This document shows, piece by piece, positions 49,402-58,668 of a DNA stretch of 64,000 nucleotides (its first letter is position 1; each line of letters opens with the position of its first letter). Under the pieces are notes generated by a model that did not search any database, was not told where the DNA came from, and worked only from the letters and a program-made list of their open reading frames with translations. Origin of the DNA: JAWKUK01 sp964402175 (GTDB lineage Bacteria > Planctomycetota > UBA1135 > GCA-002686595); contig CAYOBN010000013.1 of assembly GCA_964402175.1 (NCBI GenBank), positions 21,735-85,734 of the forward strand, in the 5' to 3' direction. The position numbers and the translations under genes are program-made.

Positions 49402-49818
49402 ATGTTCCTTCGCCCCTCTCCCGCGCCGCTCGCCCTGGTTTGCGCGGCGCTCTTGACCACCGGCTGCCTCGTCGATCGCTCGTCGACCAACGTCCCGCTC
49501 GATCCGGCCGCGGTCGCCGCGATCCAGCCCGGTGTGTCCACCGCCGACGACGTGACGCGCCTCCTCGGCGCCCCTGTCGAAGTGGTGCAGCTCGGCCGCC
49601 GCAGCGCTTGGCTCTACGAGTACCTGCTCATGAAGCGCGCGGGGCTCTTCCTCATCCTCTTCGGGACCCGCGGCACCGACACCCAGGCCGACCGCGTGTG
49701 GGTGTTCCTCGACGAACAAGACCGCGTCAGCCACGTCGGCGCGACGTTCGATGCCGACGAGGCCGAGTACGCGCTCCCAGGCTTCCGGTCCGCGCGCACA
49801 GCGGGGGCGGGGCAGTGA
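49402..49818 (+). CDS. BamE/SmpA-like small lipoprotein
   Basis: A 138-residue predicted lipoprotein. The signal peptide ends in lipobox LTTGC (MFLRPSPAPLALVCAALLTT). The region IQPGVSTADDVTRLLGAPVEV (about 41-61), followed by a WLYEY segment and a VWVFLDEQDRVSHVG strand, has the pattern of BamE/SmpA-like proteins (PG.t..dV...lG.P). These sit on the inner face of the outer membrane. Its stop overlaps the next lipoprotein start (GTGA), so the two are coupled. Confidence 0.7.
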   Translation: MFLRPSPAPLALVCAALLTTGCLVDRSSTNVPLDPAAVAAIQPGVSTADDVTRLLGAPVEVVQLGRRSAWLYEYLLMKRAGLFLILFGTRGTDTQADRVWVFLDEQDRVSHVGATFDADEAEYALPGFRSARTAGAGQ

Positions 49819-50258
49819 GAGCGCCCGCGCTCGCCCTCGCGATCGCCCTGGGGGCACTCGGCGGCGGCTGCCTGCAAGGGGACCTCAACCGGGACCGCGT
49901 GCTGCAGCCGCTCGCCGAGCACCACGTCACCGGGCTCCGGCCGCTCGCAGACGACCTCACCGTCGTCCTCGAGCGCCTCGGCGCACCGCTCTTCGTGCGC
50001 GAGCTCGGCGACGGCGTCGCCCTGGCGTACGGTTGGCTCGACACGACCAACTGGAACCTCGAAGCCCAGGTCCCCGTCGGTGACGCGGGCTCCATGCAGT
50101 TCACCTACAACTCGACGAACGAGGCCCTGCCCGGCGTCGTCGTCTTCCTCGACGGGGACCTGCGCGTCGTGCGCGTCGAGCGCGGCCTCCTGCGCAACCT
50201 CGTGCCCGCCGAGGTCACCCCCCGGGACCTCGACCTCGACCTCGACGAGACCCCCTGA
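49815..50258 (+). CDS. Small lipoprotein of unknown function
   Basis: A 147-residue predicted lipoprotein. It starts with GTG at 49815, overlapping the upstream stop; the signal peptide (VRAPALALAIALGALGGG) ends in lipobox GGGC. The body has strand-like segments (ALAYGWLDTTNWNLEAQ, GVVVFLDGDLRVVRVERG) and an acidic tail. No family recognised. The pair of coupled lipoproteins may work together. The molybdopterin enzyme gene begins 10 bases later. Confidence 0.65.
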   Translation: MRAPALALAIALGALGGGCLQGDLNRDRVLQPLAEHHVTGLRPLADDLTVVLERLGAPLFVRELGDGVALAYGWLDTTNWNLEAQVPVGDAGSMQFTYNSTNEALPGVVVFLDGDLRVVRVERGLLRNLVPAEVTPRDLDLDLDETP

Positions 50259-50268
50259 GCGCGCTCCG

Positions 50269-52299
50269 ATGACCGCCACCCCCTCGCCGACCGCCGCGTG
50301 TCCGCTCGATTGCCCCGATGCGTGCGGTGTGCTGGTCGAGCGCGATGCGCGGGGCCAACTCGCGCGGCTGCGCGGCAACCCTGCGCATCCGTGGTCGCGC
50401 GGCTCGCTCTGCGGCAAGACCGCGATCTTTCACGAGCTCGTTCATGCGCCGAATCGAGTGCAACAGCCGCTCGTGCGGCGCGGGCCCAAGGGCACGAACA
50501 CGTTCGCAGCGGTCGAATGGGATGAAGCCCTGGACGTGATCGCGCGGCGCGTCGAAGGAGTCCCCGGCGACGAGCTGCTCGCCGCGTGGTACGGCGGCAC
50601 GATGGGCCAGGTGCAGCGCGCGTTCCCGCTGCGCCTGATGCACAAGCTCGGCGCGACGTTCATCGACGGCACCATCTGCGACGCCACCGCCGAAGCCGGC
50701 TACCGCGCGGTGCTCGGGCACGTCGTCGGGCCGCACCTCGGCGAGGAGCTGCCGCAGGCCGACCTCGTCGTGCTCTGGGGCTGCGACGCCGCGCGGACGA
50801 ACCAGCACCTCTTGCCGCGCCTGAAAGAAGCGGCGCAGCGCGGTGTGCCGGTCTTCGTCATCGACGTCTGGCGCACGGACACCGTGCGCAAGGTCGAGGC
50901 CTGGGGCGGCCACGGCGTGCTCGTGCGACCGGGCACGGACGCCGCGCTGGCGCTGGGCCTCGCCGCGCGCGCGTTCGACGAGCGCGCCGCGGACCTCGCT
51001 TACCTGAAGGAGCGCTGCACCGGCGCCGCGGAGTGGCGGGCGCACGTCGCAGGTGCGTGGCCGGAGGCCCGCGTCGCCGAGGTCACCGGCGTCGCGCCTC
51101 TGGCCTTCCGCGCGCTCTCCGACGCGCTGCACCGCGCGCGGCGCCCGATCCTCAAGACCGGCATCGGATGGACGCGGCGGCGCAACGGCGGCGAAGCGAT
51201 GCGCGCGGTGTGCGCGCTTGCGGCGACCCTCGGTCACGCGGACCGGGTGCACTTCGAGTCCTCCGATCACTTCGGCTTCGATCGCACCGGGGTCACGCGG
51301 CCCGAGCTGCGCCCGGGCGGCGTCGCCCAGCCGCCGCTCGTCAGCCACGTGCAGCTCGGCGCAGAGCTCGCCGCGGGGCGCTTCCGCGCGGCGTTCGTGT
51401 GGGCGCACAACCCCGTCGCGACGGTGCCCGACGCGGGCCGAGTGCGCGCGGGCCTCCTGCGCGATGACCTCTTCCTGGTCGTGCACGAGCTGATGCCGAC
51501 CGAGACGGCGCGCCTCGCCGACGTCGTGTTGCCGGCGACCGCGTTCGTCGAACACTCGGACGTCTACACGAGCTACGGCCACCGCACGTTGCAGGTGGCC
51601 TGGAAGAGCTGCGTCCCGCCCGGCGCACAGCGCAGCAACGTCGACACGTTCAGCGCGCTCGGCCTGCGGCTCGGGTTCACAGAGCCGGGCCTCTTCGATC
51701 AGCACGAAGACGTGCTCGTCGGGGAATACCTCGCGCGGAACCGCGCGCGGTTCAGCTCCGACGAATACAACCGCGCCGTGCGCGGCGAGCCCGTCGAGCT
51801 CACGCCGCGGGTGTTCGCGGACCAGGGCACGCCGTCGGGCAAGATCGAGCTCTGTGGGGTCTCCGACGGCCGGCAGCTCGGCCCCCCCGACCACGTCGCC
51901 GACGAAGACGCGGGCACGGGACCGAACGCGCGCGAGCCCTACCAGCTCCTGCTCGCGCCGTCGTTCGCGACGCACAACTCGACGTACCTGCATTCGTCGC
52001 GGCACGCTGCGCGCATGGGGCCGCCGACGGTGTGGTTGCATCCCGACGACGCGCGGAGCGAGGCGCTCGGCGACGGCGCGCGGGTGCGCCTCGCCAATGA
52101 CTTCGGCGCGTTGACCCTCTCGGTCGCGACGAGCCCCGATGTCCCGCGCGGCGCGGTGCGCGTCGACGGCTTCGTCGATGTCGACGCGGTCCCCGAAGCC
52201 GTCGGCGCGAGCGCCCTCGTTCCGCCCGCGCGGAGTGATCTCGGCCACGGAAGCTGTGTGTACAGCGCCCGTGTGCGCCTCGAAGCGGTCGCAGAGTGA
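50269..52299 (+). CDS. Molybdopterin oxidoreductase with [4Fe-4S] site
   Basis: A 676-residue enzyme of the DMSO-reductase superfamily, carrying a bis-molybdopterin cofactor. The N-terminal cluster site is Cys11, Cys15, Cys19 and Cys48 (CPLDCPDACG then GSLCGK). Later landmarks are GTICDATAEAG, WGCDAARTNQHLLP, VWAHNPVATVPD, LPATAFVEHSDVYTSYGHRT and the C-terminal cofactor-binding domain with VWLHPDDARSEALGDGARVR. No twin-arginine signal peptide is visible, so it is probably cytoplasmic. The residue that ligates Mo and the substrate are not clear. The next gene (SDR) follows closely, and no partner electron-transfer subunit is encoded nearby. Confidence 0.9.
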   Translation: MTATPSPTAACPLDCPDACGVLVERDARGQLARLRGNPAHPWSRGSLCGKTAIFHELVHAPNRVQQPLVRRGPKGTNTFAAVEWDEALDVIARRVEGVPGDELLAAWYGGTMGQVQRAFPLRLMHKLGATFIDGTICDATAEAGYRAVLGHVVGPHLGEELPQADLVVLWGCDAARTNQHLLPRLKEAAQRGVPVFVIDVWRTDTVRKVEAWGGHGVLVRPGTDAALALGLAARAFDERAADLAYLKERCTGAAEWRAHVAGAWPEARVAEVTGVAPLAFRALSDALHRARRPILKTGIGWTRRRNGGEAMRAVCALAATLGHADRVHFESSDHFGFDRTGVTRPELRPGGVAQPPLVSHVQLGAELAAGRFRAAFVWAHNPVATVPDAGRVRAGLLRDDLFLVVHELMPTETARLADVVLPATAFVEHSDVYTSYGHRTLQVAWKSCVPPGAQRSNVDTFSALGLRLGFTEPGLFDQHEDVLVGEYLARNRARFSSDEYNRAVRGEPVELTPRVFADQGTPSGKIELCGVSDGRQLGPPDHVADEDAGTGPNAREPYQLLLAPSFATHNSTYLHSSRHAARMGPPTVWLHPDDARSEALGDGARVRLANDFGALTLSVATSPDVPRGAVRVDGFVDVDAVPEAVGASALVPPARSDLGHGSCVYSARVRLEAVAE

Positions 52300-52313
52300 C
52301 CCAGGAGAACGTG

Positions 52314-53111
52314 ATGGACCTCGGCCTTGCAGACAGAGTGGTGTTCGTGACGGGCGCGTCCGGCGGTATCGGGCGTGCGCTCGCGCGGGCGTTCGGCGCG
52401 GAGGGCGCACGCCTCGTGCTGCACGGGCACGGCCAGCTCGCTGCGCTCGAGGAATGGACCGCAGCGCAGCCCTTTGCGGACCGGGCGCTCGTCGTCGGCG
52501 CGGACATCGCGGACCCCGCCGCGGTCGAAGCCGCGTTCGACGCGGCCCGCGCCCGCTTCGGCCGCGTCGATGTCTGCCTGGCGAACGCTGGCGTCTGGCC
52601 GCCCGAAGACGTGCACGTCGTCGATCTGGACGAAACACGCGCGCGCCGCACCGTCGAAGTGAACCTCTTCGGAGCGCTCTGGACCGCCCGTGGGTTCCTG
52701 CGGACGCTGCGCGCGACGGGGCCGCACCCCTCGGGCGATGGCGCGGCGCTCGTCTTCACGGGCTCCACCGCGGCGAAGTTCGGCGAGCGCGGCCACGCGG
52801 ACTATGCCCTCGCGAAGGCGGGCCTCTACGGCTTGGCGCGCTCGCTGAAGAACGAGATCGTCGCCCTGGACCCGCGCGGGCGGGTGAACATCGTCGAGCC
52901 CGGTTGGACGGTCACCGAGATGACTCGGCGGACATTGGCCGACCCCGAGCTCGTCGCGCGCGCCGTGCGGACGATGCCCCTGAAGCAGCTCGGGCGCGCA
53001 GACGACGTCGCCCGGGCTGCGGTGTGGCTGGCCTCGCCCGTCGCCGCGCGGCACCTCTCGGGCGAGGTGCTCACCGTCGCGGGCGGTATGGAGGGGCGCG
53101 TCCTCGACTGA
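52314..53111 (+). CDS. Short-chain dehydrogenase/reductase
   Basis: A 265-residue Rossmann-fold oxidoreductase. It has TGASGGIG (13-20) for NAD(P) binding, NAG (91-93), the catalytic Ser151, and YALAK with Tyr164 and Lys168. The ATG at 52314 has an AGGAG element just upstream; a GTG at 52296 would overlap the oxidoreductase stop. The last residues (GEVLTVAGGMEGRVLD) fit the family end. Substrate unknown. It belongs to a same-strand run with the molybdopterin enzyme and the transporter. Confidence 0.92.
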   Translation: MDLGLADRVVFVTGASGGIGRALARAFGAEGARLVLHGHGQLAALEEWTAAQPFADRALVVGADIADPAAVEAAFDAARARFGRVDVCLANAGVWPPEDVHVVDLDETRARRTVEVNLFGALWTARGFLRTLRATGPHPSGDGAALVFTGSTAAKFGERGHADYALAKAGLYGLARSLKNEIVALDPRGRVNIVEPGWTVTEMTRRTLADPELVARAVRTMPLKQLGRADDVARAAVWLASPVAARHLSGEVLTVAGGMEGRVLD

Positions 53112-53158
53112 GGACGAAAGGCTCGCGCACGCGCGGGCTCCGGCGGTACGCTGTGGCG

Positions 53159-55030
53159 ATGGACCACAGCCGCCCCTACCGTGAGCTGACCCCTGCGGCG
53201 ATCGTCTCAGGCATCCTGCTCGGCGCAGTGCTCAACATGGGCATCTGCTTCGCCGGCCTGCAGATCGGCTTCACGATCGTCGGCAGCGCCGTCGCCGCGG
53301 TGCTGGGCTTCGGCCTCTTGCGCGGCGTGCTCGGGCGCGGCTCGATCCTCGAGGTCAACATCTTCCAGACCGTCGCCTCGGGGGTGAACACGGTCAACGC
53401 GGGCATCATCTTCACGGTGCCCGTGTTGTTCCTGCTCGGGTTGCAGGACCAGATCGATGTGCCGGCGTTGCTGCTGGCGACGGTCGCGGGCTCGATGCTC
53501 GGGGTCGTCCTGATCATCCCGCTGCGCAAGCAGATCATCGACTACGAGCGCCTGCGTTTCCCCGAGGGCATGGCGGTGGCTTCGATCCTGCGCGCGCCGG
53601 GCGCGGGGGTGCGGAAGTCGCGGCTCCTGCTGCTGGGCATCGCGGTCGCGGCGACGATCACGGGGTTGACTCAGGTGCCCTTCGGCCGGCCGGTGCTGCA
53701 CGAGAGCTACGACCTCGGCGCGCTGCTCGGCGTGCCCGCGACGTTCAACTTCTGGCTCGCGGTGTCGATGCTCTCGCTCGGCGCGGGTTTCCTCGCGGGG
53801 CGCGGGGGCCTCGTCGTCCTCTACGGCACGCTGCTGAACTACTGGGTGCTCATCCCCGCGGCGATCTTCCTGGGCTGGCTGCCGCCGAACCTCGCGGCGG
53901 AGACCCGCGCGGCGCTCGAAGCTGGGCTCACCGGGCTCAGCCACGGGGACAGCGCCCAAGCGTTCTTCGGCGCGTTCTCGAAGTTCACGTCGCGGCACGT
54001 CGGCATCGGCATGATCCTCGGCGGCGCGCTCGCAGGGATCGTCATCGCGGCGCCGGCGCTGAAGGCTGCGCTCGCGAGCCTGCGCCAAGGAAACGCCGAT
54101 GGCGGAGAGCGCGAAGAGGTCTCGCTGTCCGTCATCTCGGGCGTCTCGGTGCTCGGGTTCATAGGGCTCTTCGCAGCGACCTACATGGCGGGCAACGGCC
54201 AAGTCAGCATCGTGCAGGCGCTCCTCTGCACCGTCGCGGGCGGCGTCTGGCTCTGGCTCGCGGGCCTCGTCGTCGCGCAGACGACCGGCCGCACGGACTG
54301 GTCGCCGCTTTCGGGCCTGGCGCTGATCGCGATCGCGATCATGATGGGCATCCTCGGCACCAGCCAGGAGATGATCGTGCCCGCGGTGACCGTCGGCGCC
54401 GCGATCTGTGTCGCGACGTCGATGTGCGCGGACATGATGGCGGACCTGAAGACGGGTTACCTGATCGGCAGCAAGCCGCTGAAGCAGCAGATCGCGCAGA
54501 TCTCGGTGGCGTGGATCGGGCCGGGCATCGCGCTCTTCACGGTGATCCTCCTGTGGAAGGCCTACGCGTTCGGACCGAACCAGGCCGCGATCCTGCACGA
54601 GCGCGCCGTCGCTGCCGGCGGCGAGGTCCTCGCGGCCTGGGAGGCCGGCGGGGGCAGCCCCGAGAAGCTGGCGGCGGGCATCCCGACCCTCGGCGCGCCG
54701 CAGGCAGGGGCGCTGCAATCGGCGATCCAGATCGTGCAGTCCGGCGACGTGCCGCTCGGTAAGTACGCTGCGGGCGCGCTCGCGGGGCTCGCGGTGAGCG
54801 TGCTCGTGTCGCCGGGCATCGGTGTGATGGTCGGGCTGTCGCTCTACCTGCCGTTCGAATACATGGTCGTGTTCGGGATCGGCGGGCTCCTCGCGCTCCT
54901 CTTCACGCGGCTGCGCGGCGCGCACTGGGTCGAAGACACCGGTGTGCCCGTCGCCGCGGGATTGATCGTCGGGGACGCCCTCGTCAACGTCGTCGTCGCC
55001 GTCATCAAGGTCGGCAAGGAGCTCTTCTGA
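53159..55030 (+). CDS. OPT family transporter
   Basis: A 623-residue membrane protein with about 14-16 helices. The N-terminus YRELTPAAIVSGILLGAVLN is the OPT (oligopeptide transporter) signature, and YERLRFPEGMAVASILRAPG and a GTSQEM-type loop are also seen. Members carry peptides or metal-chelate complexes by ion symport. The ATG at 53159 starts MDHSRPYREL; the frame is open far upstream but overlaps the SDR gene. Its stop overlaps the next start (TGATG at 55028-55032). Confidence 0.9.
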   Translation: MDHSRPYRELTPAAIVSGILLGAVLNMGICFAGLQIGFTIVGSAVAAVLGFGLLRGVLGRGSILEVNIFQTVASGVNTVNAGIIFTVPVLFLLGLQDQIDVPALLLATVAGSMLGVVLIIPLRKQIIDYERLRFPEGMAVASILRAPGAGVRKSRLLLLGIAVAATITGLTQVPFGRPVLHESYDLGALLGVPATFNFWLAVSMLSLGAGFLAGRGGLVVLYGTLLNYWVLIPAAIFLGWLPPNLAAETRAALEAGLTGLSHGDSAQAFFGAFSKFTSRHVGIGMILGGALAGIVIAAPALKAALASLRQGNADGGEREEVSLSVISGVSVLGFIGLFAATYMAGNGQVSIVQALLCTVAGGVWLWLAGLVVAQTTGRTDWSPLSGLALIAIAIMMGILGTSQEMIVPAVTVGAAICVATSMCADMMADLKTGYLIGSKPLKQQIAQISVAWIGPGIALFTVILLWKAYAFGPNQAAILHERAVAAGGEVLAAWEAGGGSPEKLAAGIPTLGAPQAGALQSAIQIVQSGDVPLGKYAAGALAGLAVSVLVSPGIGVMVGLSLYLPFEYMVVFGIGGLLALLFTRLRGAHWVEDTGVPVAAGLIVGDALVNVVVAVIKVGKELF

Positions 55031-55533
55031 TGGCGCTGCGCCTCCTCTTCGTCGTCGCTTTCTGCGTCATGACCGTCGGAGCCGCGGGCTTCGCGAAGGA
55101 CGTCGAACCCCTCGCCTGGCCGCTCTATGGTGGGGGACTCGTGCTCACCCTCGTGACGGGGGTCGCCTTGAAACGGCGGACACAGCGGGAGACCGCTGCG
55201 GCGGCCGCGGGCTCGGCCAGCCTCGAGGTCCTCGTCGCGGAGGTGCGCGCGATCCACGCCGACGTCCTGGCGATCCAGCAGAGCCCCCTGCAGGACGCAG
55301 CGTTGTTGGCGCGGCTCGAGGCGGTCCTCGCGCGCTGCGCGTTGCTCGGCCAGCGCAACGAGGAGTTCCTGCGCACCCTCGGCTTCGAGGCTTACGTGCG
55401 CGTGTGGGACGGCTTTGCGACGGGCGAGCGCCTCATCGCGCGCGCGTGGTCGATGACGGCCGATGGTTTTGCTGCCGAGGGGCGGGCGGAGCTGCCGCGC
55501 GCTCAAGCGGCCCTGGCCCGCGCAGCGGGTTGA
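55030..55533 (+). CDS. Small membrane protein coupled to the OPT transporter
   Basis: A 167-residue protein with two membrane segments (LRLLFVVAFCVMTVGAAGFA, about 3-22, and 30-48), then a helical cytoplasmic part (about 60-165). No family recognised. The one-base overlap with the transporter gene suggests it modifies or assembles that transporter; this is inference from position. Confidence 0.7.
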   Translation: MALRLLFVVAFCVMTVGAAGFAKDVEPLAWPLYGGGLVLTLVTGVALKRRTQRETAAAAAGSASLEVLVAEVRAIHADVLAIQQSPLQDAALLARLEAVLARCALLGQRNEEFLRTLGFEAYVRVWDGFATGERLIARAWSMTADGFAAEGRAELPRAQAALARAAG

Positions 55534-55552
55534 ACACCCCGCGGCCCGGCTT

Positions 55553-56308
55553 TCAGTCGCGCGCGCGGAACTCGACCCGCTGGCGGAACGTGCTGGGCAC
55601 GGCGACGCCGCCAGCGGTGGCGGGCGCGAAGCGCCACGTCTCCAAGGTGCTGCGCGCGAGCTCGTCGAGGCGCGCGAAGCCGCTCGACTGGGCGACCCGG
55701 GCTGCGGTCACGCGCCCGTCGGCGGCGACGTCGAGCTCGACGGTGACCTCGCCGACCCAGCCGCGGCGGGCCCAGCTGTCCGGGTAGTCCGGCAGCGGGG
55801 TCGCCCCGGGCAGCGGGGACGGGGCCGAGGGGGCGGGTTGGGCCGCCGCCGGGGGCTCGGGGGCCGCCTCTGCGGGCGGCAGGGGTGTCGGCGGCGGGGT
55901 GACCTCGGGGGCGACTGGAGGGTCGATCGGGGGCTCCACCCGGACGACCCGCAGGTCGGTCTCGAGGGGCAGCTCGCGGAAGGGGTCCGCCTCGTCGCTC
56001 GTCGGGCGCGGACCCTCTGGCGGAGGTTCGAGCCACGGGGGCGGGTCGAGCGGCTGGTCGACGGTGGCCTCTGCGACGTCGGGTACCGGCGGCGGTTCGT
56101 CCGGTTCCTCCGGCAGGGTCAGCTCCTCGGGGACCTCCTGGACGGGCTCGTAAGGGGCGCTCGCCGGGGCGATGACCGCCACTTCGAGCGTCCGCTGGCC
56201 GCTGCGCTTTGGCATGCCAGCCACCCAGACGAGCGCCGCGCCGAGCGCCGCGCCATGCACGAGCAGCGACGCTGCGAGGCTGTTCGTTCGGGCGGAGGCG
56301 CGGAGCAT
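55553..56308 (-). CDS. tonB: TonB family energy-transducing protein
   Basis: TonB passes proton-motive energy from the inner membrane to outer-membrane receptors. The 251-residue protein has one N-terminal membrane segment (SLAASLLVHGAALGAALVWV, about 10-29), a long Pro/Glu-rich periplasmic stretch (50-165), and a C-terminal TonB domain (YPDSWARRGWVGEVTVELDV, then GFARLDELARSTLETWRFAPA). It is divergent from the TonB-dependent receptor gene, 130 bases away, so the two are probably co-regulated. No exbB or exbD is in the window. I saw no convincing Fur box in the gap. Confidence 0.92.
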   Translation of the reverse strand: MLRASARTNSLAASLLVHGAALGAALVWVAGMPKRSGQRTLEVAVIAPASAPYEPVQEVPEELTLPEEPDEPPPVPDVAEATVDQPLDPPPWLEPPPEGPRPTSDEADPFRELPLETDLRVVRVEPPIDPPVAPEVTPPPTPLPPAEAAPEPPAAAQPAPSAPSPLPGATPLPDYPDSWARRGWVGEVTVELDVAADGRVTAARVAQSSGFARLDELARSTLETWRFAPATAGGVAVPSTFRQRVEFRARD

Positions 56309-56438
56309 GGGCCGGGTCGAGGGTAGAGAGAGAGAATACGGCTTCGCTGCCCCGACGGTGGGAGGAACGGGCCGCGCGCGGCGCGGTTCAGACCCAGGTT
56401 GAACCTTTCGGCGACAGGGGCGTTGCCTCCGACACCCC

Positions 56439-58538
56439 ATGGCACTGCTCTCTCTCACCCCCCTTCTCGTCGCGACGCTCGTCGCGCCTGCCGCTCCCCA
56501 GGAGGAGCCCTCCCGACCCAAACCGGACGCCGACGGCCCCCCGGTGGTCGTCACGCCGCTGCGCAACGCCGAGGATCCCCAGCGGGTCCCGTACACCGTG
56601 CACGTGGTCGACGAAGAGCTCCTGAACGACCGCGTGTACCGCACGATCCCGCAGGTGATGCGCGACGTCCCGGGCGTGCTGCCGCAGGAGACCGCCCACG
56701 GCCAGGGTTCGCCGTACATCCGTGGTTTCACCGGCTACCAGACCCTGTTGATGGTGGACGGGATCCGCCTCAACAACTCGGTGTTCCGCGCGGGCCCCAA
56801 CCAGTACTGGAACACCGTCGATCCGACCAATGTCGATCGCCTGGAAGTCGTGAAGGGGCCGACGTCGGTCCTGTACGGCTCGGACGCGGTCGGCGGCACC
56901 GTCAACGTCTTCACGCGGGACCCGTACATCACGGACCGCCCCATCGGCGGTCGGTTGATGTACCGCATCGCCGACGGCGAGAGCTCCCACGTCGCGCGCC
57001 TCGAGCTCGGCGGTGCGATCGGCGAGCACACGGCTTGGCTCTTGGGCGTCTCCCGCAAGGACTTCGGAAACGTGGAAGCGGGCGCTCCGACCGGTGAGCA
57101 GCCGAACACGGGCTACGACGAATGGACCGGTGACCTGAAGGTCGTGCACTGGCTCGACGACGACGCGCGCCTGACCGTCGCGCACATGCAGGTCGATCAG
57201 AACGATGTGCCGCGGACCCATACGACCCGCGATGCGATCTCGTTCGAAGGGACGAGCATCGGTACGGACATCCGGCGTGACCTCGATCAGAACCGTCAAC
57301 TGAGCTACGTCCGCCTCGAAACCTTCGGCGAGGTCTCCTCCGCCACGACGTTCTCGTTCCAGCGCCAGGAGGAGCTGCAGAAGCGTGTGCGCTCCAACGG
57401 CCGCTACGACGAGCAGGGCTTCGACGTCGGCACGGTAGGTTTCACGAGCGTCTTCTCGCTCGACAGCGGCCCGGGGCGGTTCACGACCGGCCTCGAGTGG
57501 AACCAGGACCGCGTCGACTCCTCGCTGCAGCGCTTCAGCCAGCAGACGCCCGCCGACGACATCCAGGGCCCCGTCGCGGACGACGGGACGTACGACCTGC
57601 TGGGCCTCTTCGCCCAGCAGGAGTTCGCGCTCGGCGAGCGCACGGACCTGGTCCTCGGCGCCCGTTGGACCTACGCCGCGGCGCGCAGCGACCAAGTCCG
57701 CGATCCGGTGACGGACCAGCGCATCAGCATCGACGAGAGCTGGAACGACCTCACCGGCTCCGTGCGCATCGACCATGCGCTCGACGAGGCCGGGCACACG
57801 GTGCTCTTCGGCGGCATCTCGCAGGGGTTCCGGGCGCCGAACTTCTCGGACCTGTCGCGCTTCGACTCCGCGCGCACGAACGAGTTCGAGATCCCTGCGA
57901 CGGACCTCGATCCCGAGCGCTTCGTGCAGTTCGAGGTCGGGGCCAAGCAGCGCGAAGGGCGCTTCTCGGCCCTCGCGGCGGCGCACTACACGCTCGTCGA
58001 TGACGTCATCCAGCGCTTCCCGACGGGCAACACCAACGGCGCGGGTGAAGTCGAGATCGCCAAAGCGAACGTCGGAGACGGCGAAGTGTTCGGCTTCGAG
58101 TTCGGCGCGGCCTACGATCTGACCGACGAGTGGACGATCTTCGGCGACATCGCTTGGTTGGACGGAGAGCTCGAGAACGTCGAGACCGCGGGGGCGGCGC
58201 CGCGCAAGGAGCCCATCACGCGGCTGCAGCCGACGACGGTGCACCTCGGCGCCCGCTACACCCCCGTCGACGACAAGTGGTTCGCCGAGGCGTTCCTGAC
58301 GTGGGCCGACGATGCCGACAAGCTGTCGCCTTCCGATGAGCGCGACACGAGCCGCATCCCGCCCGGCGGGACGCCGGGTTACACCGTCCTCGACCTGCGC
58401 GGCGGCTACAACGTCGCGAAGGGTTGGGACGTCGTGATCGGCGCCGAGAACGTCACGGATGAGGACTACCGTGTGCACGGCTCGGGTTCGAACCGCGTGG
58501 GGCGCAACCTCTACGTCGGCTTCACCTGGTCGTTCTGA
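56439..58538 (+). CDS. TonB-dependent outer-membrane receptor
   Basis: A 699-residue outer-membrane beta-barrel for uptake of iron complexes, vitamins or sugars. A signal peptide (MALLSLTPLLVATLVAPAAP) precedes a plug domain (about 35-150) with VVVTPLRNAEDPQRVPYTVHVV, DVPGVLPQETAHGQGSPYIRG and DRLEVVKGPTSVLYGSDAVGG (key parts given in shortened form). The barrel ends in VGRNLYVGFTWSF with the expected C-terminal Phe. An NP..Y-type TonB box is not obvious, but PPVVVTP near residue 34 may serve. It is divergent from tonB and is followed by an intrinsic terminator. Confidence 0.94.
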   Translation: MALLSLTPLLVATLVAPAAPQEEPSRPKPDADGPPVVVTPLRNAEDPQRVPYTVHVVDEELLNDRVYRTIPQVMRDVPGVLPQETAHGQGSPYIRGFTGYQTLLMVDGIRLNNSVFRAGPNQYWNTVDPTNVDRLEVVKGPTSVLYGSDAVGGTVNVFTRDPYITDRPIGGRLMYRIADGESSHVARLELGGAIGEHTAWLLGVSRKDFGNVEAGAPTGEQPNTGYDEWTGDLKVVHWLDDDARLTVAHMQVDQNDVPRTHTTRDAISFEGTSIGTDIRRDLDQNRQLSYVRLETFGEVSSATTFSFQRQEELQKRVRSNGRYDEQGFDVGTVGFTSVFSLDSGPGRFTTGLEWNQDRVDSSLQRFSQQTPADDIQGPVADDGTYDLLGLFAQQEFALGERTDLVLGARWTYAAARSDQVRDPVTDQRISIDESWNDLTGSVRIDHALDEAGHTVLFGGISQGFRAPNFSDLSRFDSARTNEFEIPATDLDPERFVQFEVGAKQREGRFSALAAAHYTLVDDVIQRFPTGNTNGAGEVEIAKANVGDGEVFGFEFGAAYDLTDEWTIFGDIAWLDGELENVETAGAAPRKEPITRLQPTTVHLGARYTPVDDKWFAEAFLTWADDADKLSPSDERDTSRIPPGGTPGYTVLDLRGGYNVAKGWDVVIGAENVTDEDYRVHGSGSNRVGRNLYVGFTWSF

Positions 58539-58577
58539 TGGTGAGTGACCCGTGCCCTTGGGGGGACGCGGGTCGAA

Positions 58578-58617
58578 CGACGCCTCCGCGGGCTCGACCG
58601 TGGGGGCGTCGCCTTTT
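58578..58617 (+). terminator. Rho-independent terminator after the receptor gene
   Basis: Arms CGACGCCTCC (58578-58587) and GGGGGCGTCG (58602-58611, one G-T pair) are followed by CCTTTTGC on the plus strand. It lies 40 bases after the receptor stop and before the hydrolase gene. Confidence 0.75.
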
Positions 58618-58668
58618 GCTCGAGCCGAGTGTTGGCGACCGGGTCCGACTTGCTCTACGGTGACGCGC

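Noticed and set aside
56309..56438. Fur box or cobalamin riboswitch between tonB and the receptor gene
   Set aside because: No 19-bp AT-rich palindrome and no B12-box-like sequence is visible.
58485..58500. tRNA T-loop-like GGTTCGAAC
   Set aside because: It is inside the coding region for the last strands of the receptor barrel and no cloverleaf can be drawn around it. No other tRNA was found.
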